A DNA stretch of 64,000 nt from positions 62,001 to 126,000 of the forward strand of contig JAFXOI010000001.1 in the NCBI GenBank assembly GCA_017528825.1, written 5' to 3'. Source of the stretch: Elusimicrobiaceae bacterium. GTDB taxonomy: Bacteria > Elusimicrobiota > Elusimicrobia > Elusimicrobiales > Elusimicrobiaceae. Position numbers and translations under genes: made by a program. Shown in pieces: positions 27,875 through 35,609 of this stretch (within the stretch, counting starts at the first letter, position 1; each line of letters begins with the position of its first letter). Below the pieces are notes generated by a model, which was not told the origin of the DNA, did no database searches, and saw only the letters and a program-made list of their open reading frames with translations.

Positions 27875-28345
27875 ATGCTCAACATCGTACTCATTAACCC
27901 CGAAATCCCGTTTAATACCGGTAATATCGGCCGCTCCTGTGTGGCTACCGGTACTCGTTTGCATTTGGTAGGGAAACTAGGTTTCAAAATCGCTTCTAAA
28001 GAAATACGCCGCTCGGGCCTGGATTATTGGCCTAATTTGGATTATAAACGCTATGAAACTTGGGAAGAATTTTTGGATGTAAATAAACCGACCCGGGAGC
28101 AATTATTTTTCCTTTCCACGAAAGGGAAAACCGCTTACTGGGATGCTGAGTTTAAGGATGGCAGTTACCTCTGTTTCGGAGCGGAATCCTGCGGCTTGCC
28201 CAAAGACTTCTACGAAATTTACAAAGACCGTCTTTTCACCATTCCGATGACAGGGCCCGTACGTTCCTTAAATCTTTCTTCATCGGCCGCTATTACCTTA
28301 TTTGAAGCCCTTCGGCAAAATCAAATAACCTACTTGAAAAAATAG
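27875..28345 (+). CDS. trmL: tRNA (cytidine/uridine-34-2'-O) methyltransferase
   Basis: 156 aa SPOUT-fold enzyme, the normal TrmL size. Motifs are NPEIPFNTGNIGRSC at the start, FGAESCGLP in the middle and IPMTGPVRSLNLSSSAAI at the knot. It methylates the wobble ribose of tRNA-Leu isoacceptors. No clear ribosome site is seen before the ATG. It lies downstream of the palindromic element and before a bidirectional terminator. Confidence 0.95.
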   Translation: MLNIVLINPEIPFNTGNIGRSCVATGTRLHLVGKLGFKIASKEIRRSGLDYWPNLDYKRYETWEEFLDVNKPTREQLFFLSTKGKTAYWDAEFKDGSYLCFGAESCGLPKDFYEIYKDRLFTIPMTGPVRSLNLSSSAAITLFEALRQNQITYLKK

Positions 28346-28360
28346 TTTCCGATTAGCATA

Positions 28361-28395
28361 AAAAAACCGCCCCGCTTTTGTATAAAACGGGGCGG
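28361..28395. terminator. Bidirectional terminator between trmL and pilin-YD gene
   Basis: CCGCCCCG pairs with CGGGGCGG, preceded by a run of A that becomes T on the minus strand. The loop is long (13 nt). Confidence 0.75.
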
Positions 28396-28417
28396 CACTC
28401 AACTAAATCAACTAATA

Positions 28418-29746
28418 CTAGAACTCCGATTCGTCCTTGAGTTCTCCTTCTTCATTGTAAAGTTTTTGTCGTCCGCCGCCATCGTCTCTTACTTCAATTT
28501 GGCTCGTCAACATTCCCTTTTCATTGTAGAAATTCAGCACGGCAAATCCATAGTCTGAAGACCAAGAGATTTCGACAGAGTTGTGTAACAAGTTTTCTCC
28601 GCCCGGTACGTCCACATCTTTACAATTGCCGCTGCTGTCACATACGTTTAAAACAGTTTGTCCTTCAAAATACTCAACTCCGACACCTTTATCCAGGTCC
28701 TTATTGAAATTCCATTGATAATTGAGCTGGCCGCCATCATCGTATGTGTAAGCCTGGCACTGGCCTTCCATACAATAGTTCACCTCTTTGCCGGAACGAG
28801 TCATCCACGATTCTTCCATTCCGCCAAAACGGTCCTTACAATTTCCTTCCGTACAGGCATAGGCCAATCTATCATCGTCTCCGTATTCGTAGTAAGTATC
28901 TCCCTTTTGAGTCAAACGGCCATCCTCATCATAAATATAATCTATAGTCGTTCCAGTTTCATTATCCGTTTCCGAAATGATATTTCCTTTCTCATCGTAG
29001 GTTTTGGTCACGCCCTTTTCGCACTTATCCTCTCCTTCGCAGCGGCTGGTAGTTTCCGTTAATTTCGTGCCATCTTTACTGTATACCGTTTCTACGCAGG
29101 AGGAATAGTCATCTCTGCATTTATTCTCACTATATCCCTCTTCCGTATAGGTTCTGACACAACTGTATCCTTCAAAATGTTCTTCACACTCCGTGGTTTC
29201 CCCCAGACCGGGCTCGTCAGCTGCTGCTCCGAGGTCATCGTTATTGCCGCCGCCGCTGGTTCCGCCGCTGGTTCCACCGCTGGTCCCGCCGCTGGTTCCA
29301 CCACTGCTGGGAACGGTCTGCTGGGTAATTCCCAAAGTTTTACAGTATCGTTGTCCCATACTGCTACTGCTACTGCAGGAGCGGGCAGTAACTTCACCAT
29401 CTTTATTGGTAAAAGAAATCGTATAGCCGTTGCCACCCAAATTACTTCTCTCCGCGTTGACTTGCAATTCGCTGGCACTTTTTCTATCCACCGAGATATT
29501 GAAAAATTTGGACTTCGTTCCGGCATACAAATTGTTATCCACTGTGGCCGGATAAGCATTGTAATTTTTGATGTAAGCCACGTTGGCCGCCTCGCTCATG
29601 GCTTGTACGTTATGGAGTCCTTCCATAGCGCGGCCTTTTTCCATCGCCACTTTATATTGCGGCAAAGCAACGGTCACCATGACCGCCACAATGACCATGA
29701 CGATTAACAATTCGATAAGTGTAAAACCTTTCTTAAATATATTCAT
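28418..29746 (-). CDS. Pseudopilin fused to a YD-repeat-like C-terminal domain
   Basis: 442 aa, almost three times the size of the other pseudopilins. Residues 1-30 are a class III leader and helix of a distinct type (FKKGFTLIELLIVMVIVAVM). Residues to about 145 form a pilin head with cysteines. A (GGTS)4 linker at about 150-167 is followed by about 270 acidic residues with motifs like TKTYDEKGNIISETDN, IDYIYDEDGRLTQKGD and LYNEEGELKDES, which follow the YD/Rhs repeat pattern, plus many cysteines. The ATG at 29746 is chosen because AGGAGG lies 6 nt before it. Likely a surface or adhesion role; no toxin tail is seen. Confidence 0.8.
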   Translation of the reverse strand: MNIFKKGFTLIELLIVMVIVAVMVTVALPQYKVAMEKGRAMEGLHNVQAMSEAANVAYIKNYNAYPATVDNNLYAGTKSKFFNISVDRKSASELQVNAERSNLGGNGYTISFTNKDGEVTARSCSSSSSMGQRYCKTLGITQQTVPSSGGTSGGTSGGTSGGTSGGGNNDDLGAAADEPGLGETTECEEHFEGYSCVRTYTEEGYSENKCRDDYSSCVETVYSKDGTKLTETTSRCEGEDKCEKGVTKTYDEKGNIISETDNETGTTIDYIYDEDGRLTQKGDTYYEYGDDDRLAYACTEGNCKDRFGGMEESWMTRSGKEVNYCMEGQCQAYTYDDGGQLNYQWNFNKDLDKGVGVEYFEGQTVLNVCDSSGNCKDVDVPGGENLLHNSVEISWSSDYGFAVLNFYNEKGMLTSQIEVRDDGGGRQKLYNEEGELKDESEF

Positions 29747-29830
29747 AAACATCCTCCTTATACTTATTATATAAATTTCCCGTTAAATTTCAAGGAAATT
29801 TATAGTCGATTTTTTTATAAAATAACTACA

Positions 29831-31060
29831 ATGAACGCACGGAGATTTTTTTGGATTTTATTTTTGCTCAACCTGTTTAATTACATAGACAGGCAAGTGC
29901 TGTTTTCCGTCTTTCCGCTCATTCAAGCCGATTTACAAATCAGCGATTTTCAGCTTGGCACATTGGCCTCTATATTTATGCTGGTGTATATGTGTTATGC
30001 CCCGATAGTCGGTTTTTTTGCCGACCGGCAACCCCGCCATTACTGGATTGCCGCCAGCGCGCTGATTTGGAGCGCGGCCACTTTTTGTAGCGGACTAGTC
30101 AAAAATTATTTTTCCTTGCTGGGCACACGGGCATTTATCGGCATAGGCGAAGGCGGGTTTACTACTATTGCGCAACCTTTCCTGGCCGAACAATATCCCA
30201 AGCAAAAGCGCGCCACCATTTTGGGATATTTTGCACTTGCGCTCCCGTTGGGAGCCGCTTTGGGATATTTGACAGGCGGCCTCTTGGGCAAATACTGGGG
30301 CTGGAAAACAGCGTTTATGCTGATGGGGATACCGGGGGCCATTTTAGGCCTGCTCAGTTTTGTTTTCCTCAAAGACCGCCCGCACCGCCACCTAGCTAAC
30401 CGCGCTATGCCTTCTTCTCTACAATATTTGGCACTCCTGCGCAACAAACCGTTTCTTTTCCTATGTTTAGCCCATGCCATGCAAACGTTTGTCTTGGGTG
30501 GCTTATCCGCGTGGATGCCCACTTATTTGCACCGTTTCTTTCATTTAGATTTAGGACAGGCAGGCATGATTTTCGGTGGTATGGTTATTGGGGCGGGGGC
30601 GCTAGGTACTTTTTTAGGTGGGCACGTGGCAGACCGGTTGCTTAAAAAAACAAATTATGCCTATTTTATTGTCATCGCGGCTAGTTTGATTTTAACCATT
30701 CCTTTTGGCGGGGCCGGTATTTTAAGCCACCGGATGCCGTTTTCGCTCATTACCTTTTTTATTGCAATAACGTGTATTTTTATCCCCATGGGGCCGATTA
30801 GTGCCTCATTAGTCATTTTAAGTAGCCGCCGGATACGCTCGATGGCCTTTGCGGTCAATATATTTCTCATTCATGCGTTGGGGGATGCTATTTCCCCGAC
30901 GCTTATTGGCAAAGTGTCCGACTTGTTTGGTCTAAAAATGGCCTTTTTGGGATGTTTGGCAATGCTGTTACCGGCCTGCCTTTTCTTATACTCTTGTGTC
31001 AAAACCGCCCGAGCCGAAGGCCGCCTGATTCGTTATTATGCGGTAGATACAGCGGAATAA
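29831..31060 (+). CDS. Major facilitator superfamily transporter
   Basis: 409 aa with 12 predicted helices. Typical MFS motifs are NYIDRQVLFSVFPLIQ in helix 1, DRQPRHYWI in the helix 2-3 loop (motif A) and GIGEGGFTTIAQPFLAEQ, the last pointing to the spinster-like/hexuronate (SPNS) branch of organic-anion or sphingolipid-like carriers. Substrate unknown. TATAAAAT lies just 8 nt before the ATG and no ribosome site is seen, so the mRNA may be leaderless. Confidence 0.85.
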   Translation: MNARRFFWILFLLNLFNYIDRQVLFSVFPLIQADLQISDFQLGTLASIFMLVYMCYAPIVGFFADRQPRHYWIAASALIWSAATFCSGLVKNYFSLLGTRAFIGIGEGGFTTIAQPFLAEQYPKQKRATILGYFALALPLGAALGYLTGGLLGKYWGWKTAFMLMGIPGAILGLLSFVFLKDRPHRHLANRAMPSSLQYLALLRNKPFLFLCLAHAMQTFVLGGLSAWMPTYLHRFFHLDLGQAGMIFGGMVIGAGALGTFLGGHVADRLLKKTNYAYFIVIAASLILTIPFGGAGILSHRMPFSLITFFIAITCIFIPMGPISASLVILSSRRIRSMAFAVNIFLIHALGDAISPTLIGKVSDLFGLKMAFLGCLAMLLPACLFLYSCVKTARAEGRLIRYYAVDTAE

Positions 31061-31084
31061 ATTTGTTTTTTATCCAAAAATTAC

Positions 31085-31090
31085 TATACT
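31085..31090 (+). promoter_or_regulatory. Promoter -10 of structured RNA copy A
   Basis: TATACT at 31085-31090, with a weak -35 TTGTTT at 31063-31068 (16-nt spacer). Transcription would start near 31097, just at the 5' end of the structured RNA. Confidence 0.5.
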
Positions 31091-31097
31091 ATAAAAA

Positions 31098-31345
31098 GGA
31101 GTTATAGCAGTACCCCGGGCTGATCCCCCGGCACACAATTTAATCTGTTTTTGGAACCGTATGCAGAATACGGAGAGCTGCCAATCGGCGGCACTATTTC
31201 CCTCCAAAAATAGCCGATTGAGGCACAAAATAACGGACCTTCGAAACCCGTTGTTTTGTGCCGAATGTTTATCGTTTTTGACGGTAAACTACGGCTGTTT
31301 TGTTTTGGGTTAGGGAAATAGGCTCAAACATGACAGCCGTTTTTG
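31098..31345 (+). ncRNA. Structured RNA, copy A (unrecognised family)
   Basis: Helices, in order: P0 31115-31119/31127-31131; P1 31145-31155/31203-31213; inside P1, P2 31157-31161/31169-31173 and P3 31177-31182/31187-31192; P4 31222-31230/31254-31262; P5 31267-31274/31282-31289; P6 31291-31298/31333-31340, followed by five T. A pseudoknot pairs CTATTTCCCT (31194-31203) with AGGGAAATAG (31312-31321) in the P6 loop. An inner P6b (TTGGGT/GCTCAA) closes that loop. Every helix recurs with different bases in copies B and C. It ends 90 nt before a pseudopilin ATG. No ORF inside. Confidence 0.85.
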
Positions 31346-31380
31346 CATCTTATTTTCCAAAACAGGTAAAAGTGGAGGAG

Positions 31381-31405
31381 ATGCTGAGCAAAGACGACTC
31401 AGCAT
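31381..31405. repeat. Short palindrome (REP-like)
   Basis: ATGCTGAG (31381-31388) and CTCAGCAT (31398-31405) form a perfect 8-bp hairpin between RNA copy A and the pilin. The flanks (GGAG before, GACGACTT after) resemble dispersed REP-like hairpins seen in many bacteria. It is absent from copies B and C. Confidence 0.5.
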
Positions 31406-31434
31406 GACGACTTAATAAAGATAAGGAGAATAAG

Positions 31435-31974
31435 ATGAAAAATAAAAAACAAGGGTTTACCCTAATAGAATTATTGGTAGTGGTACTGATTATCGGTATT
31501 TTATCAGCCATTGCCTTACCGCAATATGAAAAAGCAGTCGAAAAATCTAAAATCATAAATATGCTTCCTTTATATAAAGCTGTTATTCAAGCTAATGAAA
31601 TGTATGATTTAGAACATGGGCAATCGTTAGCTCCCAATTTTGATGCTTTGGGCCATATTCTACCGGACGATTGGACTGGCACAGATACCAATATCGCTAC
31701 AAATGGCGAATGGCAATTATACTTTTCTTATGATAATAAACATGGTTGGCGCTATATTGAGCTAAGGCATTTAACAGGCAAGTATGCACAAAGTGGTTTT
31801 ATATGGTTAGTGCGAGATAGTGGGCAACAGCACGATAGATTTCCCGATAGATTACAAATTGTTTGTTTTGAAAAATCAGACATGACTACCGGTCAAGGCG
31901 GATTTTGTAAAAAGGTATTAGGTGGAAAATATATTGGAAGCAATGGAAGCTATCTTTATACTTTTCCCTATTAG
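31435..31974 (+). CDS. Type IV pilin-like (pseudopilin) protein
   Basis: 179 aa. Leader MKNKKQGFTLIELL (cleavage expected after Gly7) and helix up to IALPQYEKAVEKSK match the family. The head is aromatic-rich, with only two cysteines near the C-terminus (IVCFEKS, GGFCKK) and a GSNGSYLYTFPY end. The ribosome site is AAGGAGA. It follows structured RNA copy A and may be read through from its promoter. A bidirectional terminator follows. Confidence 0.9.
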   Translation: MKNKKQGFTLIELLVVVLIIGILSAIALPQYEKAVEKSKIINMLPLYKAVIQANEMYDLEHGQSLAPNFDALGHILPDDWTGTDTNIATNGEWQLYFSYDNKHGWRYIELRHLTGKYAQSGFIWLVRDSGQQHDRFPDRLQIVCFEKSDMTTGQGGFCKKVLGGKYIGSNGSYLYTFPY

Positions 31975-31980
31975 ATAAAT

Positions 31981-32010
31981 AAAAAGCCACAATAAAAATT
32001 GTGGCTTTTT
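31981..32010. terminator. Bidirectional terminator between pilin and korC
   Basis: AAAAAGCCACAAT (31981-31993) pairs with ATTGTGGCTTTTT (31998-32010). Suits both converging genes. Confidence 0.92.
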
Positions 32011-32032
32011 ATTTCTGTTCTAAAACTCCCTT

Positions 32033-32569
32033 TTACTTCACGCTATCAAATCCGGCTTGTAGGGCTTTGCGGTTGAGCTCCAACATTTCCGGTTTGGCGC
32101 GTTTATATACTTTTTTCATCGCGTCACATACGCTATCTAGTGTGACGGTGCCGGTTAGTTTAATAAACGCTCCGAGCGCCACCAAATTAGCCACGCGGTC
32201 CATTCCCACTTGTTGGGCCAACTCATTACACGGCACACACACGGTGGTAATATCCGTGCGTGTCGGGCGGGAATTAATCAGCGAACTGTTCAAAATTAAA
32301 AGTCCGCCTTTTTTGAGCATGGGTTCAAATTTCGGTAGTGACGGCTCATTCATCACAATCACCGTACTGGGAGCAGACACAATCGGCGTATACACTTCCC
32401 CGTCGGTTACCACCACCGAACAGTTGGCCGTGCCGCCGCGCATTTCCGGTCCGTAAGAAGGCAACCAACTTGCATTTTTCTTATCTTCCACACCGGCCTG
32501 CGCGAGCAAAATGCCCGCCGAAATAACCCCTTGTCCGCCAAATCCGGCAATTCTAATTCCTTGATACAT
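32033..32569 (-). CDS. 2-oxoacid:ferredoxin oxidoreductase, gamma subunit
   Basis: 178 aa. The N-terminal IRIAGFGGQGVISAGILLA motif and SYGPEMRGGTANC are standard for gamma subunits (KorC/VorC/PorC type). It is part of the CoA-dependent oxidation of a 2-oxoacid to acyl-CoA with reduced ferredoxin. Last of four genes in the order delta, alpha, beta, gamma, with tight or overlapping joints. The order favours a KOR/VOR (2-oxoglutarate or branched-chain) enzyme over PFOR, but the substrate cannot be fixed from sequence alone. Confidence 0.9.
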   Translation of the reverse strand: MYQGIRIAGFGGQGVISAGILLAQAGVEDKKNASWLPSYGPEMRGGTANCSVVVTDGEVYTPIVSAPSTVIVMNEPSLPKFEPMLKKGGLLILNSSLINSRPTRTDITTVCVPCNELAQQVGMDRVANLVALGAFIKLTGTVTLDSVCDAMKKVYKRAKPEMLELNRKALQAGFDSVK

Positions 32570-33315
32570 TAGTTGGCCCCCTCGTCTTTAAAGACACCTA
32601 ACGGATATTGCGGCATCATTTTAGTGCGCACAAATTCCAGCGCTTGTTCCACATTGGCATGCCAGTTGGTCGGGCATTGGGAAAGCACTTCCACCATGCT
32701 AAAACCGACGCCTTTGACTTGATTTTCAAACGCTTTTTTAATGGCTTTTTTGGCCGCCATGACGTGTTGCGGCGTATCTACCGCTACGCGCTCTAAATAC
32801 TTGGCGCCGGTAATCTGTGAAAGCATTTCGCACATATTAATCGGCCAACCTTGCAATTTCGGGTCGCGCCCTTTCGGGGCAGTGGTGGCTACTTGGCCCA
32901 CCAAAGTCGTCGGGGCCATTTGACCGCCGGTCATCCCGTAAATAGCATTGTTAATAAAAATGACGGTAATATTTTCACTACGCACCGCGGCATGCACAAT
33001 TTCCGCCATGCCGATAGAAGCCAAATCTCCGTCTCCCTGATAGGAAAACACAATCGCGCCGGGTTTACTGCGTTTAATACCGGTGGCAATCGCCGGGCCG
33101 CGGCCGTGTGCGCCCTGGACCATATCACAGGCAAAATAGTCGTCGGCAAATACCGCACATCCTACCGGCGCCACGCCAATCACACGCTCGGCAATTTTCA
33201 GCTCGTCAAACGTTTCACACATCAAACGGTGTACAATTCCATGGCCGCAACCCGGACAATAATGCATGGGTTTATCGGTTAAACTTTTGGGTCTTTGTGC
33301 TAAAATCGTGCTCAT
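32569..33315 (-). CDS. 2-oxoacid:ferredoxin oxidoreductase, beta (TPP) subunit
   Basis: 248 aa. It binds thiamine pyrophosphate: HYCPGCGHGIVHRL at the N-terminus and the GDGDLASIG plus INNAIYGMTGGQMAPTT motif for Mg/TPP. The Cys motif CPGCGH, with a further Cys in CAVF, may ligate an iron-sulfur cluster. It overlaps alpha by 4 nt and shares one base with gamma. Confidence 0.93.
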   Translation of the reverse strand: MSTILAQRPKSLTDKPMHYCPGCGHGIVHRLMCETFDELKIAERVIGVAPVGCAVFADDYFACDMVQGAHGRGPAIATGIKRSKPGAIVFSYQGDGDLASIGMAEIVHAAVRSENITVIFINNAIYGMTGGQMAPTTLVGQVATTAPKGRDPKLQGWPINMCEMLSQITGAKYLERVAVDTPQHVMAAKKAIKKAFENQVKGVGFSMVEVLSQCPTNWHANVEQALEFVRTKMMPQYPLGVFKDEGAN

Positions 33316-34478
33316 TTGTTGCCTCCTTTGCGGTCACCTTGTACCCCTAAAGCGAGGTCACGTTTACACTCGTAGGTAAATCCTTCTGCATGGCGTTGCA
33401 AGTCAAACAGTCCGTCGGTTTTTCCGTTCAAAGCCGACTCACACGCCTCTAAAATCGCCGCTCCTTCCGGCTGGCCGCCGGCGGGATAGGCCTTCAAATA
33501 AACGGGCGTTTTATCTCCCACGGCGAGTTTCACATCTTGCACCAGTTGTCCTAAACTTTGCTCTACGGTTACAATCGCCTTGCATTTTCCGGCCAGTTCC
33601 GCTAAGCGTTTAGACGGGAACGGCCACAAGGTAATCGGACGGAACAGTCCTACTTTTAAGCCCGTTTCTTTGGCGTGATTAACAGCTTCCAAACAAGCGC
33701 GGGAGGAAAGTCCGTACGCCACGAGTAACACGTCGCAATCTTCGGTGTTGCGCTCTTCATAGCGTGCTTCGGTCTTTTCAATCAGTCCATAGCGTTTGGC
33801 GCGCTCGGTCACGTCAGCAATTAAATTGTCCCCTTTGTAAGAAAACACTTTGGCTTTGGGGCGAGCCCCTTTTTCAATATCTACCGCCCAGTCAAATTTA
33901 CCCAGTTGATTGGGATCTACCGGGTCAAAATTAAACGCCATACTTTCCATCATTTGACCCAAAATACCATCGGCCAAAATCATACACGGCATACGATATT
34001 TTTCGGCTAAATCAAAAGCCAATTTAGGGAAATTGCCTAATTCTTCCACGGAATTGGGGGCCAGTACAATCACATGATAATCGCCGTTACCGCCACCGCG
34101 CGTAGCTTGGAAATAATCCCCCTGCGCACCGCCAATACTGCCCAGTCCAGGGCCGCCACGCATGACATTAACAATTAAACAAGGCAAATCGGCACTGGCT
34201 AAATAGGTAATACCTTCTTGTTTCAAACTCACTCCGGGAGAAGAAGATGATGTCATACTTCGTGTACCGGTAGCGGCCGCACCATAGACCATATTAATCG
34301 CGGCAATTTCACTTTCCGCCTGCACAAAAGCGCCGCCGGCATCGGCCATATAAGCCGCCATATATTCCGGCACTTCGTTTTGCGGGGTAATGGGGTATCC
34401 GGCAAAAAAGCGTGCCCCGGCGCGGATGGCGCCTTCGGCGAGAGCTTCATTGCCTTTTCTTAATGTTTTTTGGGTCAT
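33312..34478 (-). CDS. 2-oxoacid:ferredoxin oxidoreductase, alpha subunit
   Basis: 388 aa. The N-terminal pyrimidine-binding half (GNEALAEGAIRAGARFFAGYPITPQNE, then SSSSPGVSLKQEG) and the C-terminal VTVEQSLGQLVQDV region are typical of KorA/VorB. The alpha subunit carries the active-site pyrimidine domain. Starts 12 nt after the ferredoxin gene. Confidence 0.93.
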   Translation of the reverse strand: MTQKTLRKGNEALAEGAIRAGARFFAGYPITPQNEVPEYMAAYMADAGGAFVQAESEIAAINMVYGAAATGTRSMTSSSSPGVSLKQEGITYLASADLPCLIVNVMRGGPGLGSIGGAQGDYFQATRGGGNGDYHVIVLAPNSVEELGNFPKLAFDLAEKYRMPCMILADGILGQMMESMAFNFDPVDPNQLGKFDWAVDIEKGARPKAKVFSYKGDNLIADVTERAKRYGLIEKTEARYEERNTEDCDVLLVAYGLSSRACLEAVNHAKETGLKVGLFRPITLWPFPSKRLAELAGKCKAIVTVEQSLGQLVQDVKLAVGDKTPVYLKAYPAGGQPEGAAILEACESALNGKTDGLFDLQRHAEGFTYECKRDLALGVQGDRKGGNK

Positions 34479-34490
34479 AAATTCCTCAAA

Positions 34491-34697
34491 TCAGTCTTTA
34501 ATTACCGTAATAGCAATATCGGGGCACATCATATAACACATCGTGCAGCCAATACAATTTTCGGGGTGTTTCATCTCGGCTGGGAAATAACCTTTCTTAC
34601 TAATGGTTTCACTTTTGTCCAAACATTTTTTAGGGCAAGCGTTGACACACAAGTAACACGCTTTACAGCGATTGGCATCCACTTCAATTCTAGGCAT
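34491..34697 (-). CDS. 2x[4Fe-4S] ferredoxin (delta) subunit of the 2-oxoacid oxidoreductase
   Basis: 68 aa with two CxxCxxCxxxC motifs at C11-14-17-21 and C48-51-54-58. It passes electrons from the TPP site to free ferredoxin. First gene of the leftward four-gene unit; AGGAGG precedes the ATG. Confidence 0.93.
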   Translation of the reverse strand: MPRIEVDANRCKACYLCVNACPKKCLDKSETISKKGYFPAEMKHPENCIGCTMCYMMCPDIAITVIKD

Positions 34698-34776
34698 CGG
34701 GTATGCCTCCTTATTAATAAGTCCTACTTAAATTGTATGTCTTTTTCCTTGGGGGTGCAAGCGCTGCAAAAGGATT

Positions 34777-34785
34777 TGTTATAAT
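34777..34785 (+). promoter_or_regulatory. Extended -10 promoter giving a likely leaderless transcript
   Basis: TGTTATAAT ends 6 nt before the ATG at 34792, exactly as at 17630-17638, with the same AAG following the hexamer. No ribosome site fits. Confidence 0.6.
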
Positions 34786-34791
34786 AAGCTC

Positions 34792-35253
34792 ATGTCTAAA
34801 ACGGATTTATACCCCCTACTTAGTAAACAAGCCGGCGCTTTATTAGAGGCGCGTTTTGGTCTTGTGAGCAATATGGCTAACTTAGCTGCGCTGATTTACC
34901 ATACGTTGCCGGATATCAACTGGGCCGGATTTTATCTGCTGGATAAAAATATATTACGCTTGGGCCCCTTTCAGGGAAAACCGGCCTGTACGGAAATTCC
35001 GCTTGGCAAAGGCGTATGCGGCACGGCGGCCCTGCAACAAAAAACGCTCGTAGTGCCCGATGTGCATCAATTTACCGGACATATTGCCTGCGACAGTGCT
35101 TCTAAAAGCGAAATAGTAATCCCGTTACTTCAAGACGAAAAAGTGTGGGGCGTATTGGATATAGACTCACCGGTATTGAACCGATTTGATGAGATGGACC
35201 GCGCGGGATTGGAAGAAGTCGTGCGGGTATTTGCAAGTGTCGTGCAAATATAG
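34792..35253 (+). CDS. msrC: Free methionine-R-sulfoxide reductase (GAF domain)
   Basis: 153 aa GAF-domain protein. The three redox cysteines of fRMsr are present at C66 (KPACTEI), C76 (KGVCGTAA) and C100 (GHIACDSASKSEIVIP). It reduces free L-methionine-(R)-sulfoxide. Cytoplasmic. Single gene with a leaderless-type promoter, followed 17 nt later by tRNA-Phe. Confidence 0.93.
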   Translation: MSKTDLYPLLSKQAGALLEARFGLVSNMANLAALIYHTLPDINWAGFYLLDKNILRLGPFQGKPACTEIPLGKGVCGTAALQQKTLVVPDVHQFTGHIACDSASKSEIVIPLLQDEKVWGVLDIDSPVLNRFDEMDRAGLEEVVRVFASVVQI

Positions 35254-35270
35254 TATTATATAGAGGTAAT

Positions 35271-35342
35271 GCCGAGGTAGCTCAGTGGTAGAGCACTGGT
35301 CTGAAAAACCAGGTGTCGACAGTTCGATCCTGTCCCTCGGCA
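35271..35342 (+). tRNA. tRNA-Phe (GAA)
   Basis: Acceptor GCCGAGG pairs with CCTCGGC. The anticodon stem CTGGT/ACCAG encloses CTGAAAA, so the anticodon is GAA. T arm GACAG/CTGTC. CCA is not encoded. The last bases form the first copy of a direct repeat. Confidence 0.97.
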
Positions 35343-35515
35343 TTTCTTTTCTTCGTAAAATCCTTTACTTCTTTGTCGTTCGATTGTTCGGATACCTCCG
35401 CCCTCCGGGCGCGTTCCTACAGTATACCTCACAATCTCACTCCGCGAATTAAAATATTTTTCTTTGAAAAGCACGGTGCCCCGTTTTTCTTACTCGGCAT
35501 TTCTTTTCTTCGTAA
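35336..35515 (+). repeat. Direct repeat of the tRNA-Phe 3' end and flank (att-like)
   Basis: A perfect 23-bp repeat, starting CTCGGCATTTC, covers the end of tRNA-Phe (35336-35358) and recurs at 35493-35515. The sequences after each copy are also distantly similar (both hold ACTTC.TTGTCG and ATACCTC), so this is a diverged tandem duplication of about 157 bp. The rest of the gap before lolC contains no gene. Confidence 0.8.
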
Positions 35516-35609
35516 TTTACCCCACTTCGTTGTCGCTCAAAAACTCGAATACCTCGGCACTATCGTGCCGCTTCGCACATTGCACTCACTTTTAAAGTAC
35601 AATATACAT

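Noticed and set aside
29250-29310. 12-bp tandem repeats resembling a small repeat array
   Set aside because: They encode the GGTS linker of the pilin-YD protein, stay in frame and have no spacers, so this is not CRISPR.
29177-29707. Long open frame opposite the pilin-YD gene
   Set aside because: It is a shadow of the GC-biased repeat region, has no ribosome site and encodes a low-complexity product.
31098-31345. c-di-GMP riboswitch (GEMM) before a pilin gene
   Set aside because: GEMM aptamers are about 90 nt with two parallel helices and a GNRA tetraloop receptor. This RNA is larger, with several helices and a long pseudoknot, and the GEMM core is not seen.
31145-31365. Retron-like or OMEGA-like RNA because of inverted ends
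   Set aside because: No reverse transcriptase, TnpB or IscB gene lies near any copy.
35313-35609. N-terminal extension of LolC by 99 codons
   Set aside because: It runs through the end of tRNA-Phe and the direct repeats; the real LolC start is at 35610.
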